Below, piece after piece: positions 28,586-37,386 of a DNA stretch of 64,000 bases. The position numbers and the translations under genes were made by a program. The notes under the pieces were generated by a model, which saw nothing but the letters and a program-made list of their open reading frames with translations, ran no database searches and was not told the origin of the DNA. How positions within the stretch are numbered: position 1 is the first letter of the stretch; each line of letters opens with the position of its first letter. The DNA comes from Nocardia higoensis NBRC 100133 (GTDB lineage: Bacteria; Actinomycetota; Actinomycetes; Mycobacteriales; Mycobacteriaceae), in NCBI RefSeq assembly GCF_000308595.1, contig NZ_BAGA01000077.1:246550-310549 (forward strand), given 5' to 3'.

Positions 28586-29506
28586 TCATTCCCTGATCGG
28601 GCTATCCACGCCGTGCGCTACTGCCTCGATCGCGAGTTCCTCGAGGTCGTTCAGCGACTGACCAGCTGCATTCTTCCAGTTCGCCCGGCCGTTGGTGCTC
28701 CGCCCGACGAGCACGCTGCCAGCGGCTGACGGACTGCTGAAGAGGTGGTCCCTGAGAAAGACCAGGTCACCCCCGTCGATCTTGATGACCCCCTCGGTCT
28801 GGAGAATCTCGCGTCGCCGCATGAGCGCCGCCGTCGCATTCGGACTTGCCTCGGCACGTCCGCGCGATCCCTCCAACACCAGCAGCCCTTCGGACGTCAG
28901 GTACCCGCGCCCCTGGCAGCCGGCGTTCTGCAGGAACAAGAGTTCGTCTTTCTCGCCTTGGTCCACACTCGCGTCGGGCGCCACCGGGGGCGCGGCCTTA
29001 ACCGGCTCGAGGATCGGTGCACCCAGGGTCGCGAGCAGCACAGCGATCGTGTCGAGGAACTCGAGGCAGTCCGCTTCCAACGGTTCGGGTGTGTGCGGGT
29101 TGGAGGCCTGATTTCCGTTGAGCAACCGGAACCGGTCGGCCATGGTGGCGCGGCCGATCGACAGCCACTCCAGGTAGGACACGTGGGTGGTAGTCCACTC
29201 GTTGGTAAGCGAAACGGCGACCATCGCGCGCGTCCAGAAGTCCTTGCTCTTTGCATGCTGCTGGAGTCGCCCGCCGACATTGCCGGTCTGACCGATGTAC
29301 GCCTGGGCGGTCTCGTCACCGTCTGCGCCGAACAGGAAGTAGACGCCAACCTGTCCCGACTCCGGCCGCTTGAGGAACTCACCGAGCAGCGAGCGCGGTA
29401 CCTCGAAGACCCGAACGGTGCGGGTGGTGATGCTGGCGACTCGAATGCCTGACGGATTGCCTGATGGAAGGTAGATCTGAATCGTCTGTGCGCGGGCCAT
29501 GGTCAT
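28586..29506 (-). CDS. GIY-YIG nuclease with a DUF4357 C-terminus
   Basis: A 306-residue protein. Near residues 53-100 it shows the GIY-YIG fold: GVYFLFG, AYIGQTGNVGGRLQQH with the conserved arginine, and later SYLEWLSIGRA carrying the glutamate. The C-terminal 110 residues (AGCQGRGYLTSEGLLVLEGS and VFLRDHLFSSPSAAGSVLVG) match DUF4357. Proteins of this type occur in mobile and defence islands. It lies 100 bases upstream of mcrB on the same strand, so it may be part of one operon. Start ATG 29504-29506 or ATG 29498-29500. Confidence 0.82.
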   Translation of the reverse strand: MTMARAQTIQIYLPSGNPSGIRVASITTRTVRVFEVPRSLLGEFLKRPESGQVGVYFLFGADGDETAQAYIGQTGNVGGRLQQHAKSKDFWTRAMVAVSLTNEWTTTHVSYLEWLSIGRATMADRFRLLNGNQASNPHTPEPLEADCLEFLDTIAVLLATLGAPILEPVKAAPPVAPDASVDQGEKDELLFLQNAGCQGRGYLTSEGLLVLEGSRGRAEASPNATAALMRRREILQTEGVIKIDGGDLVFLRDHLFSSPSAAGSVLVGRSTNGRANWKNAAGQSLNDLEELAIEAVAHGVDSPIRE

Positions 29507-29699
29507 GCCACCGTTGGCGGCAGGACGACGTCCCCGTGCTGGTTCGGACGCAGTGGTCCGTGCATCAGGTTCGCGATGCTCCAGATCAGAACTGCATCGG
29601 TCTTGGCCATCTGTGGTGCGGTCTCCTCGGTTCGGCGGTCGCAGTGAAAGTACCCTCACAGGCTGGATCCGGATCAGCGGCCAGCCGAGCTAGATTGGG

Positions 29700-29935
29700 A
29701 CTGCCCCGAGTTCGGTGGGACTGCTGCCGGAGGCGGCGGTGCGGCTGGTATTTGCCGCAGCGAACGCGAGCCTGGTCACCCGCCGAGCCGGGGTCGGCGA
29801 GGAATCGGGGTTGATCCTCAAGGCGGCTCGGCTCGGGGTGGCGCTGATCGTCTCCGATCGCGACCCGACCCGCACCTCACCGGTCGACTCACCGAGCACC
29901 CCTGGTGCCGGATGTTCCCCGCCGGACCATCGAAC
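29700..29935 (+). pseudogene. Possible decayed glycosyltransferase fragment
   Basis: One frame reads GLLPEAAVRLVFAAANASLV and SGLILKAARLGVALIVSDRD, then the similarity continues after a frameshift as LTGRLTEHPWCRMFPAGP. This pattern resembles the C-terminal nucleotide-sugar region of GT-B glycosyltransferases, but the assignment is tentative. The rest of the 29507-30096 gap holds no other gene I can support; its right end carries the hsdM ribosome-binding site. Confidence 0.35.
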
Positions 29936-30096
29936 CCGCCCTGCTCTCCACCTGGACGAGCCACTACCGGAGCATCGGGGTCGACTTGGTCGCTTCGACC
30001 GTAGTCTACGGTGCTCACACCAGGGTGGTAGACGGGATCGATCCTTGCCTGTCGGTCCGCTCTGCCAGAATGGGGCCGACATTCAGAGGGAGGCAA

Positions 30097-31605
30097 GTGA
30101 CCATCGACCGCATCACCCTGGCCGAGTTGGAGCAGTATCTCGCTAAGGCGGCCGATCTGCTTCGCGGCAGCATCGACCAGGCAGACTTCAAGGCGTACAT
30201 CTTCCCGCTGATGTTCTTTAAACGGATCAGCGACGTGTACCTCGAGGAGTACGCCCAGGCGTTGGAGGAGTCCGGTGGTGATCACGAGTTCGCCGCATTC
30301 GCTGAGAACCACCGCTTCGCGATTCCCGAGGACAACCTCTGGGACGACGTGCGGGCGCACACCGAGAACATCGGTACCGCGCTGCAGACCGCGTTCCGCG
30401 GGATCGAGAAGGCCAACCCCGAGACCCTCTACGGGATCTTCGGAAGCGCGAACTGGACGAACAAGGACAAGCTGCCCGACCGTCGGCTCGCCGATCTGAT
30501 CGAGCACTTTTCCACCAAGACGCTCTCCAATGCGGCGGTGACCCCGGATGTCTTCGGCAACGCCTACGAGTACCTGATCAAACGCTTTGCTGATCAGTCG
30601 AACAAGAAGGCCGGCGAGTACTACACCCCACGCTCGGTCGTTCGTCTGCTGGTCAACATTCTCGATCCCCGTGAGGCTGAGACAGTCTACGATCCGGCCT
30701 GCGGTACCGGCGGCATGCTCATCGAGGTTATCGAGCACGTGAAAGCCGCCGGTGGTAGCCCGAAGACTTTGTGGGGCAAGCTGTTCGGTCAGGAGAAGGT
30801 GCTTACCACCTCGGCGATTGCGCGGATGAACTTGCTCCTGCACGGGATCGAGGACTTCAAGATCGTCCGCGAGGACACGCTCCGTAATCCGGCCTTCTAT
30901 ACCGGCAACCACCTGGCGCAGTTCGACTGCGTCGTCGCCAATCCCCCCTTCTCGCTGAAGAATTGGGGTGAAGCCGAGTGGGCTACGGACAAATGGGGCC
31001 GCCACGAGCTCGGCGGCCAGCCACCCAAGGGGTATGCCGACTGGGCGTGGGTGCAGCATATGTTCACCTCCGCCACCCCGGTCAGCGGCCGTGTCGCCGT
31101 TGTGCTACCGCAGGGCGCGTTGTTCCGGCAGGGAGCCGAAGCACGGATCCGCACCTACATGCTGAAATCCGGCGCAGTCGAGGCCGTGATCGGTTTGGCG
31201 CCGAACCTATTCTACGGCACCGGCCTTGCCGCCTGCGTACTCATCCTGCGCCGCTGGAAACCAGCGGAGAAGAAGGGGAACGTGCTCTTCATCAACGGGG
31301 AGAGTCTGTTCAACCGGGGGCGCAAACAGAACATCCTGGAGCCTGGGCACGCCCAGCAAATCCTGGACGCCTACGAACGGTTCGAGGATATCCCGGGCCT
31401 GGCGCACGTCGCCGATCTCGGTGAGATCGCCGACAACGACTACAATCTCAACATTCCGCTCTACGTTGCACCCGCGGATACCGGTGAGAAGACGACGCTG
31501 GCCGACGCGCTGGCGGATCTCGAATCCGCGCGTGCCGAGGCGGCGGCGACCCGCGCCGCGTTAGAGGCAGAATTGACCAAGTGGGGACTGGGGATTACGG
31601 CATGA
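30097..31605 (+). CDS. hsdM: Type I restriction-modification methylase, first M subunit
   Basis: A 502-residue N6-adenine methyltransferase subunit. It has the HsdM N-terminal helical domain (FKAYIFPLMFFKRISDVY), motif I DPACGTGGM (199-207) and motif IV NPPF (about 282-285). It would methylate the adenine selected by HsdS. The GTG at 30097 follows AGAGGGAGG. Its stop overlaps the next gene by ATGA. It is unusual in being followed directly by a second complete hsdM. Confidence 0.92.
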   Translation: MTIDRITLAELEQYLAKAADLLRGSIDQADFKAYIFPLMFFKRISDVYLEEYAQALEESGGDHEFAAFAENHRFAIPEDNLWDDVRAHTENIGTALQTAFRGIEKANPETLYGIFGSANWTNKDKLPDRRLADLIEHFSTKTLSNAAVTPDVFGNAYEYLIKRFADQSNKKAGEYYTPRSVVRLLVNILDPREAETVYDPACGTGGMLIEVIEHVKAAGGSPKTLWGKLFGQEKVLTTSAIARMNLLLHGIEDFKIVREDTLRNPAFYTGNHLAQFDCVVANPPFSLKNWGEAEWATDKWGRHELGGQPPKGYADWAWVQHMFTSATPVSGRVAVVLPQGALFRQGAEARIRTYMLKSGAVEAVIGLAPNLFYGTGLAACVLILRRWKPAEKKGNVLFINGESLFNRGRKQNILEPGHAQQILDAYERFEDIPGLAHVADLGEIADNDYNLNIPLYVAPADTGEKTTLADALADLESARAEAAATRAALEAELTKWGLGITA

Positions 31606-33098
31606 GTACGTCTCGTATCACCCAGCGCGAACTGGAGTCCTACCTCTGGGGCGCCGCCGTCGTGCTGCGCGGCCTCATCGACGCCGGCGACTACAAGCAG
31701 TACATATTCCCACTCGTGTTCCTCAAACGGATCTCCGACGTCTACGACGAGGAACACCGTGCCGCCCTGGAAGTCTACGACGACGAAGACCTCGCCGACC
31801 TGCCGGAGAACCACCGATTCGCCATTCCCGAGGGCTGCCACTGGGACGACATCCGCTCCCGCACCCACAACATCGGCGCCACGATCCTGCAGGCCATGCG
31901 TGGGATTGAGTCCGCGAACCCCGACACCCTGCCCGGTGTGTTCGGCGACGGCGACTGGAGTAACAAGAACTTGCTACCGGACTCGACGCTGGCGGATCTA
32001 ATCGAACACTTCTCGACCAAGACCCTGTCGATCGCGAATCTACCCGAGGACGAGCTCGGCAACGGCTACGAGTACCTGATCAAGAAATTCGCCGACGACT
32101 CCGGCCACACCGCCCAAGAGTTCTACACCACCCGCACCCTCGTCCACCTGATGACACTCATGCTCGAACCGCAACCCGGCGAGTCGGTCTACGACCCGAC
32201 CTGCGGCACCGGCGGCATGCTCATCTCCACCGCCGCCGAGGTCAAACGGCAGGGCAAAGAATGGCGCAACCTACGCCTTTACGGCCAGGAACTCAACTAC
32301 GGCACCTCGGCGATCGCCCGGATGAACCTCTTTCTGCATGGCATCACTGACGGGCACATTGCCCACGGTGACACTCTCACGCGTCCGGCCTTCCTCGACG
32401 CCACCGGGCAATTGCAGACCTTCGACGTCGTACTCGCCAACCCGCCGTACTCCATTAAGGCGTGGAACCGAGCCGCGTTCACCAAGGACCCCTACGGCCG
32501 GAACATCTGGGGCGCCCCGCCGCAAGGGCGCGCCGACTATGCCTTCTTTCAGCACATCGCCAAGAGCCTTGACTCGACGACTGGCCGCGCAGCGATCCTC
32601 TTTCCCCACGGTGTGCTGTTCCGCCGAGAAGAAGCCGCCCTGCGTGAGGCGCTGGTAAAATCCGACCTTGTTGAATGCGTTCTCGGACTCGGCGCCGGAC
32701 TCTTCTACAACAGCCCCATGGAGGCTGTCGTCATCACCCTCCGCGCAACCAAACCCGCTGAACATGAAGGCAAGGTTCTGTTCATCAACGCTGTCAACGA
32801 GGTTGCCCGTGAACAAGGGCAGTCATTCCTCCGCGAAGCACACCAGACGAAAATCCTCACCGTGTACCGCAGTTTCACAGACATCAACCGGTTTGCGGCC
32901 GTCGCCACGCTGGACCAGATTGCGGACAAGAATTTCAGCCTGGCCATCCCGCTATATGTCGCCGGAGTCAAAACGGGCAATGTGGGAGAGGGTGTCGATA
33001 TCGTCGATGCACTGGCTGGCTGGCGAGCTGCGGCGGTGACATCCAAGTCCGCTCTCGCTGACGTTGTTGCTCTGCTGCGTACGGAGGTGTCGCATTGA
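31602..33098 (+). CDS. hsdM: Type I restriction-modification methylase, second M subunit
   Basis: A 498-residue paralogue of the preceding protein with the same architecture: N-terminal helical domain (YKQYIFPLVFLKRISDVY), motif I DPTCGTGGM (198-206) and motif IV NPPY (280-283). The two proteins are clearly diverged across their whole length, so this is not a recent duplication or assembly copy. Both sets of catalytic motifs are intact. The ATG at 31602 forms a 4-base ATGA overlap with the first hsdM, and the stop overlaps hsdS as TTGA. Confidence 0.92.
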   Translation: MSTSRITQRELESYLWGAAVVLRGLIDAGDYKQYIFPLVFLKRISDVYDEEHRAALEVYDDEDLADLPENHRFAIPEGCHWDDIRSRTHNIGATILQAMRGIESANPDTLPGVFGDGDWSNKNLLPDSTLADLIEHFSTKTLSIANLPEDELGNGYEYLIKKFADDSGHTAQEFYTTRTLVHLMTLMLEPQPGESVYDPTCGTGGMLISTAAEVKRQGKEWRNLRLYGQELNYGTSAIARMNLFLHGITDGHIAHGDTLTRPAFLDATGQLQTFDVVLANPPYSIKAWNRAAFTKDPYGRNIWGAPPQGRADYAFFQHIAKSLDSTTGRAAILFPHGVLFRREEAALREALVKSDLVECVLGLGAGLFYNSPMEAVVITLRATKPAEHEGKVLFINAVNEVAREQGQSFLREAHQTKILTVYRSFTDINRFAAVATLDQIADKNFSLAIPLYVAGVKTGNVGEGVDIVDALAGWRAAAVTSKSALADVVALLRTEVSH

Positions 33099-34270
33099 GT
33101 CTTAATCTCAACAAATCCATATGGAAGCGTGTTACTTTCGGTGACGTGGTTCGGAATGTTAATTTCACCGTCAAGGGTCCGGAAGCGGCTCGTATCGACC
33201 GAGTAATTGCAATGGAACATATGGATCCTGGTGAACTTAAGATTCAGCGATGGGGTACCGTCGCGGACGGTACCACTTTTACCCGCCGGGTAAGGCCCGG
33301 CCAGACGCTCTTCGGCAAGCGTCGCGCATATCAGCGCAAGGTTGGCTACGCGGAGTTTGATGCGATCTGTTCCGGCGACATCCTTACCTTCGAAGCGGAC
33401 GAGAGTCAGATACTCTCCGAGTATCTGCCATTTCTCGTCCAATCGAACGAGTTCTTCAACCATGCCCTCGGCACTTCTGCTGGTTCGCTGTCACCTCGAA
33501 CCAACTGGAGAGACCTTTCCAACTTCGAGTTCAATCTCCCACCCTGCGACGAACAGAAACGCATCGCCGATCTCTTGTGGGGGGTGGAGCGCGCACTCCG
33601 ATCATTGGTAAAGCTCCGTACTGCCGCAAGTGAGAGTCGGCGTATCTGGCTGGATGGTCGGATGTCCGCGCTTATCACAGAAGGAGTGGTACCCTTTGCG
33701 GACATTTGGTCGCGCTCGCCCGAGAGCGGCTGGTCCTCCACACCCGTCGATGACTCCACTGGGTACTATGTTCTATCCTTGGCGGCGCTCGGCCCCGATG
33801 GGTACCGACCCGGCAATCTGAAGAACATTACAGATAGCCCGCAGGCACGTGCTGCGACCCTTCGGCGCGGCGATCTGCTGATCTCACGGGCGAATACGGT
33901 TGATGCTGTTGGGCGTATTGGCATCTATGATGAGGATCGATCGGACGTCTCATTTCCTGACACGATGATGCGTGTGTCCCTCATCGAAGGTGTACTCTCT
34001 GAGTTCGCTGTCGCGGTGATAAGCAGCACGTACGGGCGGATGCACATGCGGCGATCTGCTGCAGGCAGCGCGACAAGCATGGTGAAAATTAACCGGGCGT
34101 CTCTCGGGCGCTTGCAGTTCCCGGACGTTTCATTAGAGATCCAGCAAGCCTTGCTGAATGATCTTCGTACTTTCGAATCAAGTCTCACCAATATCGATGC
34201 CGAGACAAGGGAACTTGCTTCTCTGCGCGCATCTCTTCTCGCTCTTATCTTCGAGGAATCTGATGGCTAA
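33095..34270 (+). CDS. hsdS: Type I restriction-modification specificity subunit
   Basis: A 391-residue HsdS with two target-recognition domains (about 1-160 and 205-345), each followed by a helical spacer, such as PPCDEQKRIADLLWGVERAL and PDVSLEIQQALLNDLRTFES. It sets the bipartite DNA target. The start is TTG at 33095, supported by GGAGG (33083-33087) 7 bases upstream and a TTGA overlap with hsdM. The DNA is visibly less GC-rich than its neighbours, as often seen for horizontally exchanged specificity genes. The 3' end overlaps hsdR by 8 bases. Confidence 0.9.
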   Translation: MSLNLNKSIWKRVTFGDVVRNVNFTVKGPEAARIDRVIAMEHMDPGELKIQRWGTVADGTTFTRRVRPGQTLFGKRRAYQRKVGYAEFDAICSGDILTFEADESQILSEYLPFLVQSNEFFNHALGTSAGSLSPRTNWRDLSNFEFNLPPCDEQKRIADLLWGVERALRSLVKLRTAASESRRIWLDGRMSALITEGVVPFADIWSRSPESGWSSTPVDDSTGYYVLSLAALGPDGYRPGNLKNITDSPQARAATLRRGDLLISRANTVDAVGRIGIYDEDRSDVSFPDTMMRVSLIEGVLSEFAVAVISSTYGRMHMRRSAAGSATSMVKINRASLGRLQFPDVSLEIQQALLNDLRTFESSLTNIDAETRELASLRASLLALIFEESDG

Positions 34271-37196
34271 GTTCGACGAGGCGAACTCGGTCCGCGATTT
34301 CGTGCGCGACATAGTGAAGTCGACACATGTCCAATTCGTGCCAGGGCCTGATCTGCCGCGCCGCACAGATGAGGTGATCCTGGGAAGCCTAGTCAGGAAG
34401 TCGCTGATCGCGCTGAATCCGGAGATCGATTCGGATCCGACCAAGGCTGACGAGGTTCTCTATAACTTACGTGCCATCCTGATCGCTGCCCGCACCGCTC
34501 CGCATCCAGTGGTGGCGAACGAGGAGTTCATGGCATGGTTGACCGGGCAGAAGTCGATGCCGTTCGGACCGAATGGTGAGCACACGACCGTCCGATTGAT
34601 CAACTTCGACAACCCCGCCGACGAATCGGCAAATCAGTGGGTGATCTCCACTGAGGTAACGTTCGTGCTGGGCCGGGTCGAGAAGCGTTTCGATCTAGTG
34701 TTGTGGTGCAACGGTTTCCCCCTGGTCGTCGGTGAGGCGAAGTCGCCGACCCGGCCGGCGTACACGTGGATCGACGCCGCGGCCCAGATCCACGAGTACG
34801 AGGAGAGCGTGCCGCAGTTCTTCGTGCCCAACGTCTTCTCGTTCGCGACCGAGGGCAAAGATTTCCGCTACGGCACGGTCGGTATGCCGGTGGAGCTGTG
34901 GGGCCCGTGGCGCGAGGAGAATGGTGTGGAGGGCCCGCCGGCCCGGTACGGGCTCAGTGCGGTGCGGGAGGCGGTCGAGGGAGTACTCGCTCCGCGGTCT
35001 GTACTGGACTTCCTGCGGTTCTTCACCCTCTACGCGACCGACAAGAAGCATCGAAAGATCAAGCTCATCGCCCGGTTCCAGCAGTTCCAGGCCACCAACC
35101 TCATCGTGGAGCGGGTGCTGCTTGGCCAGATCAAGCAGGGTCTTATCTGGCATTTCCAGGGTTCCGGGAAATCGCTGCTCATGGTCTTCACCGCGCTCAA
35201 GCTGCGGGCGATGGCCGAGCTGACTAATCCGACGATCTTGATCGTGGTTGACCGGATCGATCTCGATACCCAGATCACCGGCACTTTCAATGCCTCCGAT
35301 GTGCCCGGCCTGGCCTCCACCGATTCGCGTGCCCAACTGCAGACCCTGCTGCGACAGGGCGCACGGAAGATCATCATCACCACTATCCACAAGTTCGGCG
35401 AGGCGCCCGGCGTGCTGGACACACGGGACAACATCATCGCGATGGTCGACGAAGCCCACCGTTCGCAGGAGGGCGACTATGGGCAGAAGATGCGCGAGGC
35501 CCTGCCCAACGCGTTCCTGTTCGGGTTGACCGGCACGCCGATCAATCGGCGCGACCGCAACACGTTCAAGTGGTTCGGGTCGCCCGAGGACGAGGGCGGC
35601 TACCTGTCGAGGTACTCGTTCGACGACTCGATTCGCGACGGCGCCACCTTGCCGCTGCATTTCGAGCCGCGCCTGTCGGAGATCCACATCGACCAGGAGG
35701 CCATCGACACCGCGTTCGAAGAGTTGGCGACCGAGCGGGGGCTGTCCGAGAGCGACAAGACCACCCTGTCGAAGCGGGCGGCCTCGATCGAGGTGCTGAT
35801 CAAGACCCCGTCGCGGATCACCAAGATCGCCGCCGATATTGCCGACCATTTCCGTGCCAAGGTCGAACCGGAGGGTTTCAAGGCCCAGGTCGTCGCCTAT
35901 GACAAGGAAACCTGCGTCGCCTACAAGGCCGAACTCGACAAGTACCTCGGGCCGGAGGCGTCGACCATCGTGATGTCGAAGACCCGTGGCGATTCCCCGG
36001 ACTGGGCCGAATGGACCCCCGGGGCCGCGGAGTTAGAGCAGGTCGTGGGGCGCTTCAATGATCCCGCCGACCCGTTGAAGATCATCATCGTCACCGCGAA
36101 GCTGCTCACTGGGTTCGACGCCCCGATCCTGTTCTGCCAGTACCTCGACAAACCATTGAAGGAGCACACGCTTCTGCAGGCGATCACCCGCACAAATCGG
36201 GTCTACCCGCCGAAGAAGACCCACGGCCTGATCGTCGACTACCTCGGCATCTTCGACGATGTCGCCAAATCGCTCGCCTTCGACGAGAAGTCTGTGCAGC
36301 AGGTCATCTCCAACATCGAGGAACTGAAGCAGGAATTCGCGCCTGCGATCGCGGCCGCGCTGTCATTTTTCCCAGGCGTCGATCGCACTGTCGGCGGCTA
36401 CGAAGGCCTCGTGCAGGCCCAGTCCGCGATCGCCGACGCCGCGACCAAGGACGCATTCGGGCTCGCCTACAGCGTGGTCTCTCAATTCTGGGAAGCGATC
36501 AGCCCGGACCCGATGCTCGGGCAGTACCGCGACGACTACCGCTGGCTCACCGACGTCTACGAGTCCGTCCGTCCCTCCGATATCACCGGCCGGCTGGTCT
36601 GGCACGCCCTCGGCGCCAAAACCATCGACCTCATCAACGAACACGTCCAGGTCGAAATCCCCCAAGGCACCGAGACGATCGTGCTCGACGCCCAAACCGT
36701 CGAGGACCTGATGATGGGCAGGCGCAAGGACATCCCGCCCGAGGAGATCGAACGCCAGATCACCGCCCGTATTGCCCGCCACCTCAACAACCCGGTCTTT
36801 ATCGAACTCGGCCAGCGTCTCAACGCGCTGCGCGAGAAATACGCCGATATCCAGCAGTCCAGCCTCGACTTCCTGCGGGAACTCCTGGAACTGGCCCGCG
36901 ACACCGTCGCCGCTGAGAAGGCCGCCGACGAGGTGCCGCGCGAGGAACAGGGAAAAGCCGCTCTCACTGAGCTTTTCGAAGCGCTGAAGACCGATGAGAC
37001 CCCGATCATCGTGGACAACATCGTCAACCGGATCGACGAAGTTGTCCGCGGAGTCCGTTTCGAAGGCTGGCAGGGCACTATCCGCGGTGACCAGGAAGTA
37101 CGGCAAGCGCTCCGCAAGACGCTGTATGTCCAGTTCAAGATCCGAGACAACGACGTCTTCGAAAAGGCCCTTGGCTATGTCCGGGAATACTACTGA
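34263..37196 (+). CDS. hsdR: Type I restriction endonuclease subunit R
   Basis: A 977-residue motor nuclease. The PD-(D/E)XK site is visible as RFDLVLWCN followed by VVGEAKSP (D144, E158, K160). The SF2 translocase has Walker A HFQGSGKS (297-304) and DEAH at 396-399, and later VTAKLLTGFDAP and QAITRTNR. The C-terminal helical region binds the methylase core. It cuts unmodified DNA after ATP-driven translocation. Last gene of the hsdM-hsdM-hsdS-hsdR operon. Confidence 0.93.
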   Translation: MAKFDEANSVRDFVRDIVKSTHVQFVPGPDLPRRTDEVILGSLVRKSLIALNPEIDSDPTKADEVLYNLRAILIAARTAPHPVVANEEFMAWLTGQKSMPFGPNGEHTTVRLINFDNPADESANQWVISTEVTFVLGRVEKRFDLVLWCNGFPLVVGEAKSPTRPAYTWIDAAAQIHEYEESVPQFFVPNVFSFATEGKDFRYGTVGMPVELWGPWREENGVEGPPARYGLSAVREAVEGVLAPRSVLDFLRFFTLYATDKKHRKIKLIARFQQFQATNLIVERVLLGQIKQGLIWHFQGSGKSLLMVFTALKLRAMAELTNPTILIVVDRIDLDTQITGTFNASDVPGLASTDSRAQLQTLLRQGARKIIITTIHKFGEAPGVLDTRDNIIAMVDEAHRSQEGDYGQKMREALPNAFLFGLTGTPINRRDRNTFKWFGSPEDEGGYLSRYSFDDSIRDGATLPLHFEPRLSEIHIDQEAIDTAFEELATERGLSESDKTTLSKRAASIEVLIKTPSRITKIAADIADHFRAKVEPEGFKAQVVAYDKETCVAYKAELDKYLGPEASTIVMSKTRGDSPDWAEWTPGAAELEQVVGRFNDPADPLKIIIVTAKLLTGFDAPILFCQYLDKPLKEHTLLQAITRTNRVYPPKKTHGLIVDYLGIFDDVAKSLAFDEKSVQQVISNIEELKQEFAPAIAAALSFFPGVDRTVGGYEGLVQAQSAIADAATKDAFGLAYSVVSQFWEAISPDPMLGQYRDDYRWLTDVYESVRPSDITGRLVWHALGAKTIDLINEHVQVEIPQGTETIVLDAQTVEDLMMGRRKDIPPEEIERQITARIARHLNNPVFIELGQRLNALREKYADIQQSSLDFLRELLELARDTVAAEKAADEVPREEQGKAALTELFEALKTDETPIIVDNIVNRIDEVVRGVRFEGWQGTIRGDQEVRQALRKTLYVQFKIRDNDVFEKALGYVREYY

Positions 37197-37386
37197 TGGG
37201 GAATTATTGCATGATCTCAACATGGTGATCGATCCCGGGTATTCACCCCGCGTATTTCGGGTCTTTCCCGTTAGTTGCGATCGTTCGGAGCATGCGGCTG
37301 TGTACGCGGACTCGATCCTCCCTCTGAGTTGGCAATTCAGAAAAGGGCGGTCTCCCGGCCCGTTGAAGTTGGATATCGGGTGAACT

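Noticed and set aside
30097..33098. Tandem hsdM as an assembly duplication
   Set aside because: The two proteins differ throughout, including motif I (DPACGTGGM versus DPTCGTGGM) and motif IV (NPPF versus NPPY), and have different flanks.
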